Shown here piece after piece: positions 6,818-13,143 of a DNA stretch of 16,843 nt. This DNA comes from FACHB-1406 sp034189065 (GTDB taxonomy: Bacteria > Cyanobacteriota > Cyanobacteriia > Cyanobacteriales > Spirulinaceae). The stretch is taken from assembly GCA_034189065.1 (NCBI GenBank), contig JAXHVQ010000137.1, positions 1 to 16,843 of the forward strand, in the 5' to 3' direction. Position 1 is the first letter of the stretch; each line of letters starts with the position of its first letter. The translations under genes were made by a program, and so were the position numbers. The notes beneath the pieces were generated by a model. The model was not told the origin of the DNA and made no database searches. It saw only the letters and a list, made by a program, of their open reading frames with translations.

Positions 6818-7509
6818 CCCTACCGATTGGGTCAAATCGGATTAGTTGGAAACCATATAGCATGAGTACCATCAGATAAACTTGTGGGCCCTACCGATTG
6901 GGTCAAATCGGATTAGTTGGAAACGGACATGGAGGGGGGGAGCAGTCCCCACCTCGTCCCTACCGATTGGGTCAAATCGGATTAGTTGGAAACGGGCGGG
7001 GAACAATCCCCCCCGCGCCCTCCTGATCACCCTACCGATTGGGTCAAATCGGATTAGTTGGAAACTTTGCCATTGCCCATTCTCCAAAATCTTTTTTTTG
7101 TCCCCTACCGATTGGGTCAAATCGGATTAGTTGGAAACATTGTTCCATAGTGTATCACCCCACCCCAGGGTGAACTCCCTACCGATTGGGTCAAATCGGA
7201 TTAGTTGGAAACGCTTGAGTCTGAACAAGAGCAGCAGGGGCTGCGACTAAACCCTACCGATTGGGTCAAATCGGATTAGTTGGAAACACAACACCATATT
7301 AAAATTTCTTCTTTTATTATCTTTACCCTACCGATTGGGTCAAATCGGATTAGTTGGAAACAAGAAAGAAAGCGAGCAACGTTTAAGTTAGCCATGAGAC
7401 CCTACCGATTGGGTCAAATCGGATTAGTTGGAAACCTTTGGAAGCTTCAATTTCCTGCTCAATTTTAGGTTCCACCCTACCGATTGGGTCAAATCGGATT
7501 AGTTGAAAC
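6818..7509 (+). CRISPR. CRISPR array 2: 10 repeats, 9 spacers
   Basis: Nine 36-bp repeats identical to those of array 1 start at 6818, 6889, 6958, 7030, 7103, 7177, 7252, 7326 and 7400. The last (7475-7509) is 35 bp, having lost one G near its 3' end (TTGAAAC for TTGGAAAC). Spacers are 33-39 bp and share none with array 1. The array runs on the + strand and converges on the tandem RAMP gene of copy A. Repeat identity with array 1 means one outside Cas6 could process both and their crRNAs would share a handle. Confidence 0.98.
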
Positions 7510-7514
7510 AAAAG

Positions 7515-7547
7515 AAAGGCTACTCAAATGAGTGAGTAGCCTTTTTT
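7515..7547. terminator. Bidirectional intrinsic terminator after array 2
   Basis: AAAGGCTACTC (7515-7525) pairs with GAGTAGCCTTT (7534-7544) across 8 nt and is followed by a T-run. The complementary strand is also followed by a T-rich tract, so it can close the array transcript and the convergent Cmr operon. It sits 6 bp after the last repeat, like the array 1 terminator but unrelated in stem sequence. Confidence 0.88.
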
Positions 7548-7592
7548 GAGTACAAATATAAATTAAAGTCAAAATCATCAAGGTTCAGGAGG

Positions 7593-9344
7593 TCAATTGC
7601 CCCACGTTAGCGCCAAACCTTTCTTCTTTAACTCCTGAATAAAACTATTAAGCTGACTTTCTCCATCGCGTTCCCAGTTTTTTTGCCAGGAACTATTTTT
7701 CCCATGAAATACGGTGACAATTTCCAAATATTGCGCATTTTCCGACGAACTTTGAGCGATGGGCAACATCCGATGCAAAACGGAACTAACGTGCTTGGGT
7801 CGCTTGTCTCCGGGCTGTTTTCCTCCAATTGCCGGAGTCGTTTTAAACTGGGCATCGTGGAACAACTCAATGGCTTGCGATCGCGCCGTCACCGCCCCAT
7901 AAACCGCAACGCGATCGCGATGCCAAGTTTCCCGCCAATCCACAGGTTGAGACATAGAGCCGCCCCAATATTGCCGACAAACTTGCTCCAAATTGTCCAA
8001 AAAACCCCTTAACTGCTCGGGCGTTTCAATCTCGTTAAGCCAATACTCATTTGACTCCCAATGACAGCCAATATCCTTATTGTATCGCTTGTGGTGCTTC
8101 TGCTGGTAAATGGGTTGATAAAACATTTCGTGCCAAACACGCCGCCAAGACTTCCCAAAACCACCCATCGTATAGGCAAATTTCAACACCGCCTCGAGCA
8201 AATTGCGCTCCTTTTCATCAGGGGCGCTCATGCAAAGCGTTCCCTTAACATCGTAAGTCGTCGTCAATTGGGAAAGCGATTTTTCCTTCCAATAAATCTC
8301 AACGCGGGAAGGCGCTTTTGTGCTGCCAAATAGTTGTCCGATGCGGTTATCGACTTCTCGAGCCCGATTGGTACAACCTGCCAACAAACGCCGCGTATGT
8401 CCTCGCAGAGCAGCTTTGAAAAGATTGGGGCGAAATTCGGGTTCTTTGCCCAATAGAACGGGTGTCATTCCCTTTCCCGTCAAACGGATATCGAAATTAT
8501 ATTTATCTCGAGGTTCATAGACTAACCCGTAACCGCTGCTGGTTTTTCCCCCCAAACCCGGACGCAAAGCAGCTCGTAAAATCGCCGCGATTGTTGTCCA
8601 TTGTTCTTGGCTAAGAAATTCGCTGCTGCTAATTTCAAAAACCAGAGTCGGTTTGTAAAGGCTGATGAGAGCGTTCGCATTCCCCTTTTTGGGCGTTTTT
8701 TTCCCATTCTTGGGGGGGTTCGTCCCCATTTGCCAATCCTGTTGGGGATGGACGACATCCACCATGCGATAGTTGGGCGAGTTGGGTTGGGTGTCGCTGG
8801 TTTCAACCGTTCCCGCCCAATCTCCCACGGGGTAAGCACCGTGAAAGCGCAGAATGCCTGGTTTGAGGTTGTCCTTATCCCCGCAGTAGCGATTTGTGAG
8901 TCGTTCGGATTCGGGCTTATCGCGATCGCGTTTCTGGCAAGCGCGGCGAAATAGTCCTTTGATGCTGCTGCCGGGAATCTGGGGAATGCCGCGAACGTCG
9001 AGAACCGGACGGGCGATGCTATCTTGTCCGCAGTTGGTAAATACGCGCCAGGGGAAAGAAATTTTAACCCGATAGATGTGTCCTTCTTCTAGCACTTTTT
9101 TAACATCGGTGGAGTGCTGGCGGCGAGGTTGAGTTTCTCCCGGTTGAGGATCGAGCCATTCCTCCATCCAGCGATCGCGATCGTCCTCGGAACCGGCATA
9201 CTGTAGGCTACACCGTCCCGAAATTTGAGCGCGGTACATCATCGGAATGTCTTCGGGGTTGGTTGGGTACATTTCAGTGTTGGGAGTATCAACAGTTTGC
9301 CCTTGTTCGGCAAAGGCTTTTTGGAATGCTTTGGCAAACGTCAT
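7593..9344 (-). CDS. Tandem RAMP protein, Cmr6/Cmr1-like, copy A
   Basis: A 583-residue counterpart of the protein at 2150-3841. Cmr6-like module: PGSSIKGLFR (124-133), RFHGAYP (166-172), VDVVHPQQDW (195-204) and GLGGKTSSGYG (263-273). Cmr1-like module: FRPNLFKAALRGHTRR (304-319), LFGS (338-341) and GGFGKSWRR (394-402). It probably caps the Cmr backbone at the crRNA 3' side, replacing separate Cmr6 and Cmr1. A lysine/glycine-rich loop near 208-224 is longer than in copy B. Translation is well marked: GGAGGA (9354-9359) ends 9 bases before the ATG and lies in the last codons of cmr5-A, which stops 6 bp upstream, so the two are probably coupled. It ends at the terminator beyond array 2. Confidence 0.87.
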   Translation of the reverse strand: MTFAKAFQKAFAEQGQTVDTPNTEMYPTNPEDIPMMYRAQISGRCSLQYAGSEDDRDRWMEEWLDPQPGETQPRRQHSTDVKKVLEEGHIYRVKISFPWRVFTNCGQDSIARPVLDVRGIPQIPGSSIKGLFRRACQKRDRDKPESERLTNRYCGDKDNLKPGILRFHGAYPVGDWAGTVETSDTQPNSPNYRMVDVVHPQQDWQMGTNPPKNGKKTPKKGNANALISLYKPTLVFEISSSEFLSQEQWTTIAAILRAALRPGLGGKTSSGYGLVYEPRDKYNFDIRLTGKGMTPVLLGKEPEFRPNLFKAALRGHTRRLLAGCTNRAREVDNRIGQLFGSTKAPSRVEIYWKEKSLSQLTTTYDVKGTLCMSAPDEKERNLLEAVLKFAYTMGGFGKSWRRVWHEMFYQPIYQQKHHKRYNKDIGCHWESNEYWLNEIETPEQLRGFLDNLEQVCRQYWGGSMSQPVDWRETWHRDRVAVYGAVTARSQAIELFHDAQFKTTPAIGGKQPGDKRPKHVSSVLHRMLPIAQSSSENAQYLEIVTVFHGKNSSWQKNWERDGESQLNSFIQELKKKGLALTWGN

Positions 9345-9350
9345 CGATTA

Positions 9351-9878
9351 TTATCCTCCCGAACGATTTCCATTTTTATCCCGTTTCTTGTAACGTTGCG
9401 TCCACCACACCAGCGAGTCGCAAAACTGAGTCAACACCATCAACGCGATCGCGCGATCGTCTGGTTCCATTTTCCAAATTGCTTCAGCCATCTGGCGAAT
9501 GTTTTGGGTTTCCTCGACTTCTTTCTGTTGCTTGTTCGGATTATTGGAGCGAATTTCTTTATTGGGCAGTTTGATGCCAGCTTCTTGCAAAATTTCAGCA
9601 ACTTTCTGCCAAACCACTTTCCAGTAGTTCGCTTTGTCTTTATTCTGTTTTTCGAGGCGAAATTGTTCTCCCCAGAAGCGTTCTAACCCGTAGGCAACCG
9701 TCATTCTCATTTTATGGGATTCATTGAGAACCTCTTTTTTATCGCGATTTTGAATAACTAAGTCCTGGGCGTAAAAATCGAGGTCGTAGGGTCTCCATTC
9801 ATCGAGAGATTTAGGGGTTTTTTCTGAAGGTGAGGCTTTTGGAGATTTTGGTTGTTTGGGAGGTTTTGCTTGAGTCAC
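9351..9878 (-). CDS. cmr5: Cmr5-like small subunit, copy A
   Basis: A 175-residue paralogue of the protein at 4960-5364. Shared blocks are KMRMTVAYGLERFWGE (about 57-72), a YWK..W motif and CDSLVWWTQRYK near the C-terminus. The first 30 residues are a Pro/Lys/Ser-rich tail absent from copy B, and an extra charged stretch (SNNPNKQQKEVEETQ) interrupts the middle. The start codon is GTG, with AGGA about 12 bases upstream. It sits 52 bp after cmr4-A and 6 bp before the tandem RAMP gene, the expected place for the Cmr small subunit. As for copy B, the Cmr5 name rests on size, helical content and position. Confidence 0.77.
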   Translation of the reverse strand: MTQAKPPKQPKSPKASPSEKTPKSLDEWRPYDLDFYAQDLVIQNRDKKEVLNESHKMRMTVAYGLERFWGEQFRLEKQNKDKANYWKVVWQKVAEILQEAGIKLPNKEIRSNNPNKQQKEVEETQNIRQMAEAIWKMEPDDRAIALMVLTQFCDSLVWWTQRYKKRDKNGNRSGG

Positions 9879-9930
9879 GATTGTTTTTCCTGTTGGAGAA
9901 CGACTGAATTCAATTTAAACGAACATCGGT

Positions 9931-10971
9931 TTATTTCTTGTCGGTGGAGCCGTTGTTTTCAGTTTTGGCTTGTTGCAAAGTTACTTGAGTGCGACCAAAG
10001 CCAACAGATTCTAAGCCTCCAAAGTAGAGTTCTTTACACTGCTCCATTTTTGAGTCTTTTGCGAACTCCGACCAAGGATTGGGTTTACTTTGGGTTTCTT
10101 TGAGCGCGATCGGAAAGACCAAAACGGTTTTTTCAGGTAAGGCTTCGACGTTGAAAAAGCTCGTCCCCGCCACAATCTTTTCATCATCTTTGAGAGCGAC
10201 TCGGCTTTGGCGATAGAGCGCCATATCGTGAATCATCGCCATTTCCTTATCTTTAACCACTAAGAGAAGATAATCTTCGGCATCGTCGATCTCGCTGGGG
10301 AGATAGTCTTTCAACTTCTCCTCTTCAGTTTTGAGCGGTAAAAAGCCCAAATTGAAAAACAGGCGATCGCGCTTGGGTTTCTCTGCTTTTTGCTTGGGTT
10401 TCTCTGCATTTTTGGGATCGTGGTAACTGTAGGGTTCAAACCGATGCGGAGGCAAATTGGCAATTTTTTGATAGCGCTTGAGCAAACTGGGGCAAGAAAC
10501 CCGGACAATGGGCTGATTGGGGCAATAAACGGGCAGCCATAAAATAGAGGCATACTCGAACTTTACAACCCCTTCTGTAGTCCCTTCCTCAGCTTTGGTA
10601 TTTTTGGAATTGTTATTTGTGCCTTGGGTTGCGGTCTGTTCTCCTTCAGCGACCGTATCCGGAGATGGTTCGGGGTTAGGCGAACTGGCTTCTGATGTTG
10701 AGCCGGTCTCAGTTTTTGAAGTTGCACCATCAGAGTTAGCATCTTTTTTCGCATCTTTAGCCTCTTTGCCATACCATTGATTCGCTTTGTCAGCATCGCG
10801 ATCGCGCATATCGGCCCGGAACCGACCGCGAATGGAACTGCCGGGAATGATGCCGGTTAGGGTAAACTGGTCGCGGAAAATCAGGTTGAGATTTCCCGTT
10901 TCCTCCCCCGCACTTGCGCCAACGTGGAGGGGGGCTAAAGTTTCGATAATTCCGTAGGCTTTTTGATACAT
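9931..10971 (-). CDS. cmr4: Cmr4-like backbone RAMP, copy A
   Basis: A 346-residue paralogue of cmr4-B. The N-terminus is nearly identical (54 of 56 residues), with PGSSIRGRFR at 43-52 and the C-terminal GGLESVGFGR at 318-327. The main difference is a low-complexity Ser/Thr/Glu/Asn insert at about 69-132, where copy B has only about 15 residues, plus a Lys-rich insert (KNAEKPKQKAEKPK) further on. The usual catalytic Asp is missing here too: GNLNLIFRD. GGAG lies about 10 bases before the ATG. The gene starts 46 bp after a stranded piece of cmr3, which suggests cmr3 and cmr4 were adjacent before the xisHI island arrived. Confidence 0.87.
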   Translation of the reverse strand: MYQKAYGIIETLAPLHVGASAGEETGNLNLIFRDQFTLTGIIPGSSIRGRFRADMRDRDADKANQWYGKEAKDAKKDANSDGATSKTETGSTSEASSPNPEPSPDTVAEGEQTATQGTNNNSKNTKAEEGTTEGVVKFEYASILWLPVYCPNQPIVRVSCPSLLKRYQKIANLPPHRFEPYSYHDPKNAEKPKQKAEKPKRDRLFFNLGFLPLKTEEEKLKDYLPSEIDDAEDYLLLVVKDKEMAMIHDMALYRQSRVALKDDEKIVAGTSFFNVEALPEKTVLVFPIALKETQSKPNPWSEFAKDSKMEQCKELYFGGLESVGFGRTQVTLQQAKTENNGSTDKK

Positions 10972-11017
10972 TGAAGTTCTCCAGGTTAATCGTTTTTGGG
11001 TATAAGATCGTTGGCAG

Positions 11018-11101
11018 TTAGCCTTCTTCTTTCTTGACTTCCCCAGCTTTTTCCGCGATCGCTTCCATCGGCAGCACTAACCCACATCCCCAGCGCTTGA
11101 A
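11018..11101 (-). pseudogene. Displaced 3' end of cmr3
   Basis: Twenty-eight codons read FKRWGCGLVLPMEAIAEK and on to a stop. The first 16 residues match the C-terminus of the intact cmr3 (FKRWGCGLALPMDAIA) with two changes; after that the tails differ (AEKAGEVKKEEG here, ATPQS there). The fragment has no start of its own and lies between xisI and cmr4-A. It is most simply the original cmr3 tail, left behind when the xisHI segment inserted. Confidence 0.75.
11055..11101. repeat. Left 47-bp direct repeat flanking xisHI
   Basis: Matches 11991-12037 at 43 of 47 bases in the same orientation, by hand alignment. It starts at a HIP1 site (GCGATCGC) and ends at GCTTGAA. It codes for the Cmr3 C-terminal block in both places. 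The two copies bracket xisI and xisH. Confidence 0.85.
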
Positions 11102-11106
11102 AGCAA

Positions 11107-11439
11107 CTAAACACCGTAACCCGTATACTCTCGAACATAACTTGGTTGAAGCCCCAGAACGATATCTTCCTTGGTAACTCCCCTTTCCACCAATTCTCTT
11201 GCAATTGGCTTGTCGGTTTGATTGCGTTGAATCCAAATTTTGTCGTCTTTAATTTCTAGATGAAAGACACAATTATAAACGCGGCGATGCCCCTCCCAGC
11301 CTAAATTCAGCAGCAGATAGCGATCGCCCTCGCGATCTACAATAGTTTGCACTTCGATGTCGCCGTTAACGGGTTGGACTTGACTCTGTTCTGCCAGCCA
11401 AGTTTCAATCAAAGCTCGATAATCGGTTACTCGCTCCAT
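11107..11439 (-). CDS. xisI: XisI family protein
   Basis: A 110-residue protein of the XisI family, named for a factor that controls excision of the Anabaena fdxN element. Recognisable features are the start (MERVTDYRALIETWLAEQ), a central VDREGDRYLLLNLGWEG..RVY block and a C-terminus ending in LGLQPSYVREYTGYGV. XisI is normally encoded just after XisH, and here its start overlaps the xisH stop by 13 bp. The biochemical role of the pair is not well settled, and most cyanobacterial copies are far from any fdxN element. Its place inside a Cmr operon, flanked by repeats of cmr3, makes it the cargo or agent of an insertion here. Confidence 0.92.
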   Translation of the reverse strand: MERVTDYRALIETWLAEQSQVQPVNGDIEVQTIVDREGDRYLLLNLGWEGHRRVYNCVFHLEIKDDKIWIQRNQTDKPIARELVERGVTKEDIVLGLQPSYVREYTGYGV

Positions 11440-11846
11440 TTGAGAATTGCCTCCTCGATAGGATCGTAAACAATGAGTTTCACTCGGTACTGCCGGATCG
11501 ATGCTTGCGGCAAATCCCGCCGGAAAAAGGATTCGTGGGTACTGACAGGAACGGCGAGATACAACATTCGTTTGGGTTCGCTTTTTTCTAAAACCAAGCG
11601 GTAGTTCAAAAACTGCCCTAATGCTGTATGAAAATCGTAAAGAGCGGAGTCGTTAAGGAAACTCTTAATTTCCACAGCAATTTTTTCGCCAGCCCTTTCC
11701 GCTCCTAAAACTTGTTCTGCTCCCAGATCGATCTCAACAACATCTTCCTCCCCAAACTCAATTCTGAGAGGATCGTGCGTAATCGTCCATTGCTCCTTCT
11801 GCAAGCCGCGTTTTACCGCATTGTGAAATCGATCCTTCGCTGCCAT
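11427..11846 (-). CDS. xisH: XisH family protein
   Basis: A 139-residue XisH family protein. MAAKDRFHNAVKRGLQKEQWTITHDP is the typical start, so I begin at 11846; the open frame extends 72 codons further up, but that part is not XisH and reads across the repeated cmr3 end in another frame. EIDLGAE (about 37-43) followed by AVEIKSF (about 54-60) fits the D...E-x-K core of a PD-(D/E)XK nuclease fold, as known for the family. XisH acts with XisI in excision of the fdxN element in Anabaena. No recombinase gene is in the window. No clear Shine-Dalgarno precedes the ATG. Confidence 0.92.
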   Translation of the reverse strand: MAAKDRFHNAVKRGLQKEQWTITHDPLRIEFGEEDVVEIDLGAEQVLGAERAGEKIAVEIKSFLNDSALYDFHTALGQFLNYRLVLEKSEPKRMLYLAVPVSTHESFFRRDLPQASIRQYRVKLIVYDPIEEAILKWSE

Positions 11847-11974
11847 TGACTTGGAGTGAATTGGTTCTACTTGTAATCTTAATAAAATTATCGAGCAATT
11901 CCCGACAGACGCGATCGCGCCCGTTTCTTTTCTAGAAACTCCATTCCGAATTGGTGAATTGCGATCGCCCTCTC

Positions 11975-13141
11975 TCAAGATTGAGGAGTTGCGATCGCAT
12001 CCATCGGCAACGCTAACCCACATCCCCAACGCTTGAACGAGTAGTATTCGCGGGGAAACCAATTATCGGGCCAGTCTTGCCAAGTTGGATGTTGCAGTTC
12101 TTCTTTGAGAACGTAGACGCTTCCGGCTGGCATAGCGTAACGCCCCCGAGATAATCGCCGAGGTTGATGCTTGCCTTGGGGATTGGGATTTTCTCGGGCG
12201 CGATCGCCGCCTCCCAAACGATAGCGATAAGGACTCGGGCGTTCCGCTAGCAGTGCATCCCATTCCCAGGCTTTTCGATCGGTTTCCAACAAAACGGGTT
12301 CTCGCTGGGACAGTCGGTTTGACCCCCAAATCGCTGGGGTAATTAAGGCAAAACTTTGCCCTAACGATTGTGTCAACAGTCTCTGACAGGGTTCGGAGAT
12401 GGGGTGGCACTCCAAGTTCACCATGTGTCCTTCACCGCCGAAGCGATACCAACCGTTAGGCAGTTTCTCATTAGCGAGGTACACCAAGCAGGTGTTGGGG
12501 TTCAACTCAACGGCATTTTCCAGAAACAAACTACCCCGTTCGCGATCGCTATCCACCCGCCGTTGCTCTTTTTCCAGTTGGGGATGCAGGTGAGGAGAAT
12601 ACTCCCAGGGTTCTCCGAAAACTTTCGGCCAGTCGCCGGAGATAATCTCTTTCCAATCTTCAATGGGAATCCAACTATTGCGAGAGAATTTCCCCATCGG
12701 AGGACGATTGTCCCGCTCGAGCCATTTTTTCTGGCTGGAATGCCAAACTAGCTGGTGCTTCACTCGACCGGTTTTGATTTTTAAAGGCTCTTCATCGTCA
12801 CCATCGCGATCCCATTTAACTAGGCAGTTGAACGGCGTGGGAACCATAAAGTTTTTAGGATTGCCATCGAAGGCCCAAAATGGACCGGCTAACTGAAGGG
12901 GTGCAAGCTTTTGGTTGAGTTTGTCGGTATCGGGTTCGGTCTCGCTGTAATGAGCGGCGAACAGTCCCGATAGCGTCGCCGCAGAGGGCGGAAAGCTCGT
13001 CCCAGAACGCCCGACAAGGTTTTCGGGGGAAAGGAAACGCCCCGCGCTGCCGTAAAGTAAGCCTAAAGGTTCGATAATGACGACATATTTAAAAGGCGGC
13101 TTTGTTTTCGACGTTTGGTCTTGGATTTTTTGTGTTGGCAT
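11975..13141 (-). CDS. cmr3: Cmr3-like RAMP subunit
   Basis: A 388-residue protein placed where Cmr3 belongs, right after cas10. Cmr3 binds the crRNA 5' handle next to Cas10. Seen here: PLGLLYGSAGRFLSPEN near the N-terminus, SFPPSAATLSGLFAAHY (the Cmr3 P-P-x-x-T-x-x-G segment), MVPTPFNCL, RFGGEGHMV, LITPAIWG, and MPAGSVYVL near the end, followed by FKRWGCGLALP, a glycine-containing closing motif. I start at 13141 (MPTQKIQ), 2 bp after the cas10 stop; an ATG at 13156 is possible, and the open frame reaches 13228 inside cas10. Its tail (ATPQS) differs from the stranded original tail at 11018-11101, so the present C-terminus was probably supplied by the xisHI insertion. Confidence 0.87.
   Translation of the reverse strand: MPTQKIQDQTSKTKPPFKYVVIIEPLGLLYGSAGRFLSPENLVGRSGTSFPPSAATLSGLFAAHYSETEPDTDKLNQKLAPLQLAGPFWAFDGNPKNFMVPTPFNCLVKWDRDGDDEEPLKIKTGRVKHQLVWHSSQKKWLERDNRPPMGKFSRNSWIPIEDWKEIISGDWPKVFGEPWEYSPHLHPQLEKEQRRVDSDRERGSLFLENAVELNPNTCLVYLANEKLPNGWYRFGGEGHMVNLECHPISEPCQRLLTQSLGQSFALITPAIWGSNRLSQREPVLLETDRKAWEWDALLAERPSPYRYRLGGGDRARENPNPQGKHQPRRLSRGRYAMPAGSVYVLKEELQHPTWQDWPDNWFPREYYSFKRWGCGLALPMDAIATPQS
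11991..12037. repeat. Right 47-bp direct repeat flanking xisHI
   Basis: The partner of 11055-11101, lying inside the 3' end of intact cmr3. Between the copies are 889 bp with xisI and xisH. The differences are at four scattered positions and change two amino acids (Val/Ala and Glu/Asp in the shared block), so the duplication is not very recent. Confidence 0.85.
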
Positions 13142-13143
13142 AT

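Noticed and set aside
11847..12062. 72-codon N-terminal extension of xisH
   Set aside because: XisH proteins begin at the MAAKDRFH-type start; the extra part crosses the 47-bp cmr3 repeat in another frame.
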